Assembly: GCA_051294375.1 (NCBI GenBank)
Contig: CM119266.1
Span: 13,270,735 to 13,334,734 of the forward strand
DNA from: Paraspadella gotoi
Lineage: Eukaryota; Chaetognatha
Reading direction: 5' to 3'
Length of the DNA: 64,000 nucleotides
A program made the translations under genes and the position numbers. Each line of letters starts with the position of its first letter. The stretch's first letter is position 1. The notes below the pieces were generated by a model. It ran no database searches and had not been told where the DNA came from. It worked only from the letters and a program-made list of their open reading frames with translations. Below, piece after piece: positions 36,401-44,686 of the stretch.

Positions 36401-39400
36401 TCGGTTTTGTCGCCGGCGGGCAAGATTTCCAAGTCTGGTTTTAACGCGCATGCGTCGATGATGGTATCGTATCTCGCTCGGTTCATTTCTCCGCCGAATA
36501 AAATGTTTTTTTTTACAGTTTCGTTTCGAATCCAGGGTTGCTGAGAGACGTAGGCGATTTTTTCCGGAACGACGACGTCGCCGCTCACTCTGACCATTTC
36601 TCCCAAGATGGCTTTGAGCAGAGCGGATTTTCCGGCGCCGACCCGACCGACGATCGCTAACATCTCCCCGGATCTCAATTCGAAGCTCAAGTTTTTAAGA
36701 AAAGGGTCCTCCCCTGTTCTCCAAGCAAAAGACCCTTCGACGACTTTCACGCCTCCGCCGATCGACGAGGAGACGTCGTTCGGTCGAATCTCTTCGCTGG
36801 CGATGAAAGCGTCGATCCTTCGACAGGAGACGTACATTTGCACAGTGAGAAGAAGACTTTGAGGCAGAATCCACAGTGGAATTCGAATCGAGTTGAGGAT
36901 GGCGAGAGAGACGAAAGCCTTCTCCGCCGTGAGGACATTGTCGGTAGAGGATAAGACAAAGGCGGCGAAGGAGACTATGGAGATAAAAATGGGAGAGGAA
37001 TTGAAGACGAAATTGAGAAAACCCTCGACCAACATTTTCTTTTTAAACATCTCAGTCTCTTTCCATCTGATTCTCGCCACTCTGTCCATGAAGGATTCCT
37101 CCCACGCATAGAGTTTGATGACCTTGATGCCGTTGAGGATTTCCGCCATCGTCTTCACCCTCTCGTCTTTCAACATCATGAATTTCTCCTGCAATCTTTT
37201 CGAGACCCAGCAGAGGAGAGCGTTGAGTGGCACGAGCAACGCGAAGCAGCCGACGCCGGCGAAGGCGGCGACGCCGATTTGCGAGTGAAGAATCATCACG
37301 GCGAGAATTAGGTGAATTGGCATGCAGAGACCCGCCGTGAACAATTGGAGAGCATCGAAGAAAGTCCGCGCGTCGACGCTCATGAGGTTCATGATCTCGC
37401 CGACGGTGGACGACTGCCGCGCCCCCGCCGACACCGCCAGACTTTTTTCAAAGATGGCGACGCTGACGCTGGTGCGGATAGCGAGACCCAAGACGTTGTT
37501 TTGAAACCAGAAAAAGTTGTGGACGAAGGAATGAAAGATTCCGAGGAAAAAGAGGACAGCGACGTAGAGCAGTCCCTTCCAACGCCATTCTCGTTGAAGA
37601 GGATCGTCCGGGATCGTTTCTAGCGGACGATGCGAAGCGTGATTGATCAAGGCGCTGAGGGCGAGAGGTTTCGCGAGTTCGATAAGTACGAACAAAAGTC
37701 TGAGGACGAGGACGAAGAGAAATGAGAAAGCGTGGCACTTCCATAAAACTTTGATCAGTAACGGGCGAGGTCTTTGTGTATCCTGTTTTTTATTTTCTCC
37801 TTCTTTTTTGTCTTTCGTTCCGTAGTCTTTCAAAGTTTTCATTTTGAAAACGTCTTTTGTTTTTTCTCGTTCTGAATCGGAATTTTTAAAATAGTCGGTT
37901 TCAATAGCGCCCTCGCATTTTTCATAGAATTTCCGCATTAGGTGATCGATTTTCATTTCCCGCGGAAGCTCGTACAGATCCTCCATGGTAAGAGCCTTCT
38001 TGAAGCCTTTCCACAGCAAAGGCGAGATCCAGGAGAGAGTCCATCTCGACGGAGCGCTGGCCATATCGAAAGGTGACCCGGGACGCTGCCCGCTCTTGCC
38101 GAGGTTTAACGACAAAGACAACAGCGACGCCGTCGTCGTCAAGGCAACGGTGCCGAGCATCTCGGTCTCCAGTTCTTCGTGAAAAAAAGCTAGGTCGCCC
38201 GCCGCGGCTCTGACGTGATGCTGCAGCCTGAGAAGATGGCAGGGAAAGTGCAGCAGCCAGAAGAAGAAGACTACGGAGGAAGAGGCGATGGTGTCGTCGA
38301 ATCTCGAGACGCTCGTCAAGAAGCCGACGAGGACGAGCGCGACCAGGAGCATCGCTCGATCCAACACCGGCGCCGTGGAGGCGAAGAAACTCGGCGGCGT
38401 CGACAAGGGGGCGACGCCCAATCGCGCCGCGGCGATCATTCTTAATTCGAACAGAGTAGAGAAGACGACGACGATTATACATAATTGTTTGATGCGGTGG
38501 AGAGTAAAACCTGGAAGAGATCGATTGCGGAATTAAATCTGATTGATGTGATTGCTTAATTTTATTGATTATTTGAAATAAAAAATTTAAAAAATCTTGA
38601 GCTGACAAATATAAAAATAATTATTAAACTGAATAATAAAACAAACAAATAAATACATAAACAAATAAATACATAGACAAATAAACAAACAAACAAATAA
38701 ATAAAACCAAGACATCTCCATCTCTCACCTTCTGCTTTCGCTCTCCTGCTTCGCCTCCATATTTTCGGCCACGCTCTAACGTCGCATCGAATGGCAACGG
38801 CGACGAGCAGATAAAGAGACGGGACCAAAGACGAGACGACGTCTTGAAAGCAAAGGCTTACATCCGGGTCCGCGGAGTTCCACGAGATTTCTGAATTCCA
38901 AAACGGAGACTCGCCGCAGAATCCGTTCGAGCGGACTTCTTCGTCTTGAGTCCGAGCCGCGTTCATCGTCGTGATCTTTTGTTTTAATTTTGTTTTTTTT
39001 TCTTTTTTTTTTTCTTTTTGAGCAACGTCTTTTGGGCCGAACTTAGTTTGGCGAAATGTTTTGGTTATATGATAACATCCTAATCTCTAACACTGACAAA
39101 AAATATTTGACATTAAATTTTATTTAATATTGAAATAAATAAAATATTTAATACCAAAGAAACTGTGTCAGCATCATAAAAAATGTCATAAAAATGTCGT
39201 AAAAATGTCATAAAAAACTTGTCATGTAATTATCTTGTAAGAGTGATGGAGGCCTTAAACCACTAAAGCTAGTGCAAATTCAGGGGCAAGATAGCTTATT
39301 TATTAAATGAATGGATATTTTTTATATTGGTTGTACCAATTTCATAAAAAAATTGAAATTGGTGTAAAAAATATAAAATATATATTAACAAATTTGTTCT

Positions 39401-39600
39401 TGCAATTTCTCAGGATCCTTCCAGAACGTTGAGCACGTTCTCCTGGTTGGCGTTTGCGGCGGCGTCCCCCATTACACAGACTACACTCAACATCCTCGAC
39501 TGGGCGACGTCATAGTTTCCACTCCTGTCACGGACAGGTGCATATTTGTTATTTATAAAATAATATTTAGAAGGGAAAGAGACAAAGAGAAAAAGAGAGG

Positions 39601-39654
<54 letters not shown>

Positions 39655-41557
39655 ACGAGCAACACCACGACAATGGCCATTGGCCAAATATTCGTTCGCA
39701 GGAAATACGTGTACGCATATTGCGAGGACTGCACGAAAGATTTGGACCAAAAGACAACGACGTACACGATTCGTACTTGGAGTCCGTCGGACTTCGTGCT
39801 GCAAAATATCGTTCGCCGTTTGGGACGTGAGTTTGATTTTAAAAAATGAGTTTTTTCAAAATGGCTTTGAGTTTAACAAACAAATTTCTCGCGAACAAAG
39901 CGATTTTTATTTTTAAAAAAATAATCATTATGTATATACTCTCTTTTCGTTGTTTTTGAGCACTGATGAAGGCTCTAACTGACTGAGCCGAAACATGTCT
40001 GGCTATTAATGTCAAAAAATCGTTGTCAAACCAAAACTGTTTTTCTCTTAAAAAAAATAATCGAAATATTTAAAATTCATTATTTTTTTTCTTCAAATTT
40101 GATTAATTTACCGCTGTCTCAAAATAAATTGTTACTTTAAAACTTTAAAACGATAGATAACAAAATATAGCAATACGTGTATTAATTAAAATGTATATTT
40201 TAATTTAAAAAAAGTGAAAAAAAGTTTATGTTGAGTTTTCAAGTTTTAAGAACAATTTTTGTCAAATTTTATCTCTTCTCGGAAAAAAAAGAAAGGGAGG
40301 AGGCAGATACAAAACCTTTCTCTTACAAGTTAAAGGAGGAATCTGTCTAAAAACCTGTTTTCATTCATGATCCAAAACGAAGGTCCGTAACCTGGAAGAT
40401 AATTATTTCTAGGAAGCTGGTTGGAAAAAGTTATTGAAGAAGCTATTCACTCGGTGTTTCGAACGTTTAGTTTATTTGTACTTATTTGGAATCGATAAAA
40501 GTAAAACTTTCTAACGAGAGCTGCTGTCATTATTATGTACATTTGATTCTAAGCTGAATCCAATGATCCTTTTGTCTCCAAGAGACGAAATTTAATCGTT
40601 TTCAGGATATTTATTTTTTCTTTTATAGACCAAAATGCAAATAAAAAAATAGGCCAAATAAAGCTTAAATGTTATCAGCTATAAGTTATAAGTAAAGCAA
40701 AGAAATATTTGAATATAAATTAAAAAAAAGGAAAAGTTAAGAGAAAATAAGAAGAAAGAGAGAACTATTGAACAATGGGGAAATTACTATCTTATAGACT
40801 TATACTATAATAACAGTGGGAAGAAGTATACTCGAAATATGAAAAAATGAAAACGGCCGCTTATCTCAAAACGATAAAACAATGAGCGAATAAATGAATG
40901 AGAGATTGAATAATGAATGAATGAATCGATGAATGTATGAACGAAGAATCACCTCAATCCTTCTTTTTTCTTCCTCAGGAGAATCGGGACGATCTGAGTC
41001 CTCCTGGCGACGCTATGCTCGAGAGGGACGCGAGACTTTGACTTCCGGCAACGATGCCTTCGTTCGTCCGGCGCCGGAAGCCGATAAACTTTATATGGGC
41101 ATTGGTGGCGGGGCCGTCATTCAAGTCAAGCATCCGGGTAAAGGAATCAATCAAAATATCGAATTAACAAATGCGCCAAACAATCAAATTAAAACAGAGT
41201 CAATCACGCAAACAATGGAAACACTAAAATAAATTTAATCTATCCAATAAATCTAATAATGCAAGTAAAGCAATCGAGTTAATCGAATCAATCTAGTATT
41301 CCTCTGTCCAACCGAACCAATCAACTATATGTAAATCAATCAAATAAAACCAATCATACAAAGCCTACTATTTTGCTTGTAACTCCGAGACTCCTCTTCC
41401 CCCAGAACCACCCGCGGACACGCCCCCTTCTCCTTCTCCCGCCGTCCGCTTCGGTGCCATCGGATCCGGACGCGTCGTTGCCGAGGAAGACGCCGTCCGG
41501 CAAGACTTCGCCAACAGATACGGAATCATCGCCATGGACATGGAGTTCGATACGGTG

Positions 41558-41648
<91 letters not shown>

Positions 41649-42056
41649 AGTCATGACTCTCTCTAATTTTTCTCTCTTTCTCTTTTTTCTTTTTCTTTTA
41701 TTCACTCAATTATTTTCTCTCTTTCTCTCAAGCTCACCAACTCGAATTTTCGTAGTCATAATAATTACATAAACATCATGATTATATTCATTAATTATAA
41801 AATAAAAAAAAATAAAAATAGTCCGTAATAAATCTTCGTGAAAAACTAGTCGTCATTTAATAAGACCAATCAACCAACGAACCGCTCTCAGGTGTTGGAG
41901 TCGATCTACGGTTCGCGCATCAACAGTTTCCTTTTCGTCCGCGGCGTCGCAGACTACGCCGACGGGACGCGGGCAAAGGAATGGAAGAACTACGCCGCTC
42001 TCAACGCCGCCGCCTTCATGAAGGCCGTCGTCGAGAAGATCCCCGGCGCCGGATAG
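11278..42056 (+). CDS. Winged-helix domain plus nucleoside phosphorylase (PNP/UDP family) protein
   Basis: Twelve exons keep phase and give 576 aa: 11278-11443, 11808-12020, 20601-20713, 21073-21244, 21309-21385, 21865-22006, 22637-22762, 39414-39537, 39702-39826, 40979-41137, 41406-41554, 41892-42056 (TAG 42054-42056). Residues about 170-235 look like a winged helix ([20 protein letters not shown], then [20 protein letters not shown]). Residues about 255-575 have PNP/UDP phosphorylase landmarks: [52 protein letters not shown] and [10 protein letters not shown], equivalent to the MTA/SAH-nucleosidase glycine-rich loop, Met-Glu-Phe/Asp site and Arg-Asp region. Residues 1-165 match nothing I know. 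Exons 1-2 precede the false-duplicated block and exon 3 follows it. The exon 1 donor (GTCAGC) is weak. Intron 7 holds five genes. Donors at 21386 and 41555 run straight into CT arrays. Substrate unknown. Confidence 0.72.
12213..12234 (+). CDS. Truncated first version of exon 3 of the winged-helix/phosphorylase gene
   Basis: After CTCCCTCCAG the first 22 bases of exon 3 (ACTACATCAGCTTTATCAAA...) are present, then sequence is lost in the N gap. The same exon is complete at 20601-20713. This marks the exact place where the first contig runs out. Confidence 0.9.
12235..12259. other. Assembly gap, 25 N
   Basis: A run of 25 N separates the end of the first version of the 4-12 kb sequence from the start of its second version. 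Its fixed round size suggests a scaffolding joint rather than a measured gap. Confidence 0.99.
12284..13066 (+). pseudogene. Frame-broken copy of the last two dispanin exons
   Basis: Matches 4041-4844 (exons near 12284-12581 and from 12774). Insertions and deletions disrupt the Q/H-rich exon and the CD225 exon; for example the region matching KDHFLLSLLATLF is shifted and shortened. The open frames visible here are out-of-frame readings. Probably sequence error, not a real pseudogene. Confidence 0.8.
15003..15858 (+). pseudogene. Frame-broken copy of CFAP107
   Basis: Aligns end to end with 6781-7626, from ATG at 15003 to the TGA near 15856. Bases are missing within the first 20 nt of the coding part, and many more single-base changes follow. 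Pieces such as GVLIGN and YEER survive in different frames. Best explained as an unpolished second reading of the same locus. Confidence 0.85.
16543..17882 (-). pseudogene. Frame-broken copy of the GalT/HIT-like gene
   Basis: Matches 8322-9667, including the first exon with its signal anchor (ATG complement at 17880-17882) and the stop complement at 16543-16545. Frameshifts fall throughout. The anchor exon changes frame after about 22 residues, and the HFHLH strand is lost from the readable frame. Confidence 0.85.
18041..18293 (+). repeat. Composite CT arrays around a unique 160-bp segment
   Basis: A short CT array (about 18041-18060), then non-repetitive pyrimidine-rich sequence to about 18215, then CT arrays with single interruptions to 18293. 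The corresponding place in the first version (9829-9893) is one uninterrupted CT array. Confidence 0.85.
19654..20404 (+). pseudogene. Frame-broken copy of exons 1-2 of the winged-helix/phosphorylase gene
   Basis: Matches 11278-11443 (here 19654-19824) and 11808-12020 (here about 20191-20404). The ATG is kept, but inserted bases break the frame within 10 codons, and exon 2 loses bases right after its acceptor. The intact version is upstream. Confidence 0.8.
20421..20500 (+). repeat. (GAAA)n microsatellite
   Basis: About 80 bp of GAAA units with one interruption, immediately downstream of the exon 2 donor. The first version of this locus carries only about 25 bp of it (12037-12062). Confidence 0.95.
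21391..21474 (+). repeat. (CT)n microsatellite at a splice donor
   Basis: Begins within six bases of the GTGAGT donor that ends exon 5 of the phosphorylase gene. Confidence 0.95.
21588..21650 (-). repeat. Dispersed repeat B, copy 1
   Basis: The reverse complement matches 26806-26868 closely over about 60 bp, sharing GTTGTCTT-TGGAAATAGA followed by GGGAGCAT and ACAACACAAGGTTA. Both copies lie inside the phosphorylase gene in opposite orientation. Confidence 0.7.
23036..24384 (-). CDS. Calmodulin-like protein with four EF-hands
   Basis: Four (-) exons in phase, 24317-24384, 23949-24114, 23416-23550 and 23036-23197, give 176 aa. A 28-residue N-terminal extension ([20 protein letters not shown]) precedes the calmodulin core. 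All four calcium loops are canonical: [36 protein letters not shown] and [12 protein letters not shown]. The MMARKMKEK linker and [10 protein letters not shown] helix match calmodulin's central part. True calmodulin is 149 aa and nearly invariant. The extension and substitutions make this a calmodulin-like calcium sensor rather than calmodulin itself. A 10-N gap (23368-23377) lies in the third intron and does not touch coding sequence. The whole gene sits in the intron of the opposite-strand phosphorylase gene. Confidence 0.9.
23368..23377. other. Assembly gap, 10 N
   Basis: Ten N inside an intron of the calmodulin-like gene. Confidence 0.99.
24656..24766. repeat. Foldback element (about 111 bp)
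   Basis: Left arm starts GTTAAAGATTACACACGGGA and the right arm ends CCCATGTGTAATCTTTAAC. The arms pair over about 50 bp with few mismatches and an 8-nt centre (TGACCA-GTGTGAAT-TGGTCA). Located just upstream of the calmodulin-like gene. MITE-like, with no coding capacity. Confidence 0.85.
25018..26013 (-). CDS. Highly charged 331-aa protein, function unknown
   Basis: Single open (-) frame from ATG at 26013 to a stop at 25018-25020. Composition is dominated by Arg, Lys, Glu and Asp, with an Asn/Asp repeat ([19 protein letters not shown]) near residue 30. [20 protein letters not shown] block follows near 118, an [20 protein letters not shown] block near 195, a coiled-coil-like Lys/Glu run near 285-315, and a non-charged end [17 protein letters not shown]. 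The charged runs suggest a disordered, possibly nuclear protein. The conserved-looking C-terminal tail may be a binding peptide. I do not recognise the family. The opposite strand is also open because of the codon bias, but its product would be unusual. An additional 5' exon cannot be excluded. Confidence 0.55.
   Translation of the reverse strand: MKESKEKGDEEKDDDEEKRATRGRGLKRGDDANVNDANVNDADDSNVNRKPYSSSDEDREGSAPIDWTTTRQAERRARPKRETRDASRDSRRRRGGSRRREKSADSDGAVGDENDVKKWRRLVRKLSGRLGHSGAAGRDEDLDGRDAGGRRRDLEADAGRWSELKRKVSDKFGVAGGGGEGGEIGGRRRERRRRQSYDDEDDRSVHRYDVDGRRGNLNDNRARSWTPERKRGNKKGKRGQRKEESKNWSLSNKRETDSENRSEPEEGGNMAFEEKRLMRREANKKKKEEEEKRKKKEKREREREEREKKEQEPSGPFVMPFIAHTEDWVPM
26308..26645. repeat. 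Foldback element (about 340 bp)
   Basis: The left half (from TATATTTATAAATAGTACTA through GCAGATTTAAATTCCTCGTC to TCTTTCATTAAGT) is the imperfect reverse complement of the right half (ACTTAATGAAAGA through GACGAATCCAAATCTGC to TATGGTCAGTACTAAATATA). This is a near full-length palindrome without coding potential. MITE/foldback type. Confidence 0.75.
26806..26868 (+). repeat. Dispersed repeat B, copy 2
   Basis: Matches the reverse complement of 21588-21650 over about 60 bp. Confidence 0.7.
27478..27716 (-). mobile_element. tRNA-like SINE (family 1), antisense copy
   Basis: The reverse complement matches 60028-60247: a GGTGGATTxxAATCCACC-type palindrome, AACCGTTCATCAGCGG, a GCCGGAGGCAAGTCATTCGC block, then AAAGGTCCGGGGTTCTAGCCC resembling an RNA polymerase III B box, GAGGGACGGGGCG, CCTGTAACATGGTGTTACAG and a tail ending ACTGTCTCTTCA. 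It differs by an extra block of about 20 bp before the tail. Confidence 0.75.
27923..32117 (-). CDS. 1083-aa intrinsically disordered protein with repeated PHLxKDCP motifs
   Basis: Two (-) exons, 29053-32117 and 27923-28109, join in phase (donor GTGAGT, acceptor TTATTTTCAG). The ATG at 32117 follows a candidate acceptor; the frame is open further upstream. The protein is rich in Arg, Glu, Ser and Pro. The motif (I/V)PxPHL(K/R)KDCPxR occurs near residues 200-212 and 845-858, and a shortened form [10 protein letters not shown] near 640. A Ser/Ala/Gln/His/Pro region at about 470-610 is built from degenerate tandem repeats such as [17 protein letters not shown] poly-Glu run precedes a Gln/Arg-rich segment near 705. 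A less biased end carries [17 protein letters not shown], then [16 protein letters not shown] from exon 2. No family is recognised. The Cys/His pairs could bind metal, but the spacing fits no standard zinc knuckle. Confidence 0.7.
28171..28208. repeat. Short hairpin
   Basis: GTAAATCGCT and AGCGATTTAC form a perfect 10-bp inverted pair around an 18-nt centre made of related CTTTAGC units. It lies in the intron of the 1083-aa protein gene. Confidence 0.7.
28555..28722. repeat. Foldback of two head-to-head units ending in CGAAACATATAT
   Basis: The arms (about 28555-28634 and 28645-28722) are imperfect reverse complements from AAACAGAGTTTGAATT and its partner AATTATAATTCTGTTT inward. Each arm, read toward its outside, carries a GAAGA/GAAGACT...AGTCGAAACATAT block that resembles the hammerhead-like motif at 39963-39999. 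Confidence 0.7.
32287..32634. repeat. Foldback element (about 348 bp)
   Basis: Terminal inverted repeats of about 35 bp: left TATAGTAATATCCTTATAAA-ATCATAAATTTTTAAA, right TTTAAAAATTTTATGATTTT-AGAAGGATATTACTATA. Centre AT-rich without coding potential. It lies between the 1083-aa and zinc-finger protein genes. Confidence 0.8.
32731..33763 (-). CDS. C2H2 zinc-finger protein with long acidic, Gln-rich tail
   Basis: Two (-) exons, 33626-33763 and 32731-33510, join in phase for 305 aa. The ATG at 33763 sits in a good context (GCCATGG). Residues 7-30 form one classical C2H2 finger, [20 protein letters not shown] followed by RKRH (C-x2-C-x12-H-x4-H). A PPPPSG linker opens exon 2, followed by a Gln/Glu-rich, disordered region with [18 protein letters not shown] and many acidic clusters up to the stop. 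A single finger with a disordered acidic tail suggests a nuclear cofactor or RNA-binding protein. DNA specificity from one finger alone is unlikely. The donor GTGGGA is acceptable but not strong. Unrelated in sequence to its neighbours. Confidence 0.65.
33764..34176. other. Spacer between zinc-finger and ABCC genes
   Basis: About 410 bp of AT-rich DNA that must hold the 3' UTR of neither or both (-) genes' flanks: the start of the zinc-finger gene and the 3' end of the ABCC gene. No other signal seen. Confidence 0.5.
34177..38966 (-). CDS. ABCC (MRP1-type) ABC transporter with N-terminal TMD0
   Basis: Two (-) exons, 38729-38966 and 34177-38510, join in phase (donor GTGAGA, acceptor TCTTCCAG) for 1523 aa, the normal length of a long MRP. 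The N-terminus has the MRP1-like FCG...[16 protein letters not shown]...CF block and a first membrane helix, and hydrophobic segments to about residue 215 make TMD0. TMD1 carries [20 protein letters not shown] and [14 protein letters not shown]1 has Walker A GRVGAGKS (about 701), signature LSGGQKLR (about 801) and the typical ABCC Walker [24 protein letters not shown]2 has GRTGAGKSS (about 1317), LSVGQRQ and [11 protein letters not shown]. All catalytic motifs are intact, so an active exporter of organic anions or glutathione conjugates at the plasma membrane is expected. A 4.3-kb uninterrupted exon is unusual for this family. Confidence 0.93.
38967..39413. other. Host-intron end upstream of the ABCC gene
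   Basis: Promoter-side flank of the ABCC gene (T-rich tract 38985-39020), then a copy of repeat A (39231-39350) and the polypyrimidine tract of the exon at 39414. Confidence 0.55.
39231..39350 (+). repeat. Dispersed repeat A, copy at 39.2 kb
   Basis: Same block order as 5932-6065. Its uninterrupted AAGATAGCTTATTTATTAAATGAATG shows the empty form of the site that is split by a SINE at 60.03 kb. Confidence 0.65.
39607..39652 (+). repeat. (GA)n microsatellite
   Basis: Dinucleotide array in the 165-bp intron between phosphorylase exons 8 and 9. Confidence 0.95.
39963..39999 (+). ncRNA. Hammerhead-ribozyme-like motif
   Basis: CTGATGA (39963-39969), one extra A, stem GGCTC (39971-39975) / GAGCC (39985-39989), GAAAC (39990-39994), then ATGTC with a GTC triplet at 39997-39999. 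Flanks GAGCA and TGGCT can form a short stem I with one bulge. Penelope-like elements and retrozymes carry minimal hammerheads with very short stem III, which this resembles. The extra A after CTGATGA is not canonical, so activity is uncertain. Confidence 0.35.
41563..41645 (+). repeat. (CT)n microsatellite at a splice donor
   Basis: Starts nine bases after the GTGGGT donor at 41555, one TT interruption near 41593. Confidence 0.95.
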
Positions 42057-43248
42057 ATAGCCGGCATTCGATTTCGGCGCCGAATAAGGACAAAGTTCGT
42101 CTCTCGATCTCGCGAGAAATCGCGTTAGAAATATTCGATTCTCGACATTTAAACGACGATGGCGAAGCGATGATATCAGAGTTTAAATTTATTTTGATTA
42201 TTTTACAATAGTGGGGTCTATTCATTGGTGATTGTGATTGTGATTTTTGTTTTGCCTAATAATTAATTAAATAACTAACCGAATATTGTTAAAAATAAAA
42301 CGTCTGCATGACTCAAATGCCTCATTTCACGAAACTTTAGATAAAACAAAGTTTCGCTTCGATTTTTTTTTGTGAAAGCTTTAATTGAAATTTTCATTGC
42401 ATTTCTTTACATATATATATATGACTTTGTTATAATGTTATAATGTTATATAAGGAATAAAAGTGATCTCAAATAACCATCGACGAATATTATAAAACTC
42501 TCACCGACTTAATTTGTCAGTGAGACAAGATTACATTTTCGTATTTAGTATATGGCGTCAGAAAACCATAAGCTAAGGTCGAGGAGTATAAAAGCAGTGT
42601 GGGAGTGAAAATTTGAAATTCTAATAATTAATATATTAACAAAATTAACAATAATACAACAAAATAAAAGACCTATAGATTATAGAATACTGCTCTTTTG
42701 TTCCTCCCTCCGCTACGTTGTTGGCCCTCTGTCGACGGTAGCATTTGTTTTTCTCGAATTCGGTCCCGAGGCCGAGTTGGTATCGATGTTGCTCTGCCGT
42801 CCGTGACGTCACATCCAGTGAAGGCTGCGGCTTCGCAGCTGCTGGCCCCTGGTCGCTGCCCCCGCGGCGCGCTCCTTCCTCGCCTTCCTCCTCCTCTCCC
42901 TCTTCTCTGTCTCCCGCGTCTTCCTCCTCTCGCCTCCTCCTCCTCCTCCCCTCCCTTAATGCCACTAGAACTGATTTTGGAGTGCGGAGAGAGAAAGTAC
43001 AGCTCTAGAGAGTGAGAGAGCGAGAGAGAGAGAGAGAGAGAGAAGGGGAGCAGTCTCTCTTTCGAGATCGTCTTCCCCGTCATCATCCTCATCATCATCT
43101 ATCCCACAAATACAATGCATTAACTATGAGATCGAGGCGATTACCACCTTTTTCACTCTCTCTATCGCTCTCACTCTCTCACTCACTCTCTCTCTCTCTT
43201 TCGGTTTTGCGGTTCTAACCCAACGCCCCGGCCGTCCTCTCGCCCGTA

Positions 43249-43592
<344 letters not shown>

Positions 43593-43728
43593 CCGCGGTT
43601 CGCACACACACACACGAAAATACGTATGACATACGTATAAAATTTGTAAAATGGCATGGTTGTCGAATGCCGGTCATCGTCATCATCATCGTCCCACTGA
43701 CGACGAATTCCACATGCCGTTTCATCCA

Positions 43729-43733
<5 letters not shown>

Positions 43734-43822
<89 letters not shown>

Positions 43823-43850
43823 TCTTCTCCTTTATCCCTTCTCTCTCTCT
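43734..43850 (+). repeat. (CT)n array
   Basis: Pure CT to 43806, then interrupted CT/TTC runs. Confidence 0.95.
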
Positions 43851-44420
43851 AAAAAAAATTTCTGTAAATAAACTTCCACGCTTGTTCGACGTTTTGAAAA
43901 GATATTCCCTTCGGCACAAAGTCAAAAAAAATTTCACTCGTTGTGTCGGTCGTGTCTTCTCGCAGTCGAAACACTCGCGCGTATCTAAGGCAACCTTACA
44001 AACTGTACAAATGTTTTTTTATTAATACAATAATGACCTATAGAAGTCGGCCTAACTAGAGATCGTCGCTCGAAGGAAACAAAAAAAAAATCGGTCTTTC
44101 CTTTTCTTGATTTCTTAAATTTGATTAACCTGCTTTTTTTTTTTACATTTACAAAACGAAACGTACAAGTTGATCCTGCCTTAAAACCGATGATTCACGA
44201 TATAAAACCAAACCAAATAGTTTTACTTTTACTGAAACAATTAACCGGTATTTTTCACTAAATTAAAACTGAATATTACTAGTTCTCAATCTCGATGGGG
44301 GTCCTTTTTCGTTGTAGTAAAATCGATGAATCATCAAATTGGAATCTTAATCAACAGCACATAAAGGAAAACACCCTCGTTATCTCTATCAATTTCAACA
44401 ATAGCAACAACGACGCCCAT

Positions 44421-44530
<110 letters not shown>

Positions 44531-44686
44531 TTTTTCCCCGACCCGACACGAAATGTTTTTCTTTTTGATTTTCAGTGTCCCCGCCCCACGTGCCGACTTC
44601 GCCGAAGATGGCGCCTCCGATCTAAAAATTAACCAGACAACCGCGCCCACTTCCGGCGACGACGACGACGCCTCCCTCGGCGTCCG

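Larger units (their letters stand above)
22763..39413 (+). other. 16.65-kb intron 7 of the phosphorylase gene, hosting five antisense genes
   Basis: Donor after 22762 (CTTCTG-G|GTGAGT) and acceptor before 39414 (ATTTCTCAG). The split glycine codon G|GA restores phase. The protein continues across the join within the phosphorylase core: TTTRLLG before it, [17 protein letters not shown] after it. All recognisable genes between are on the (-) strand. Confidence 0.7.

Noticed and set aside
42645-43015. Arg/Glu-rich (-) and Pro/Leu-rich (+) frames
   Set aside because: CCT/AGG-rich low complexity keeps both strands open. Neither has splice sites or recognisable motifs.
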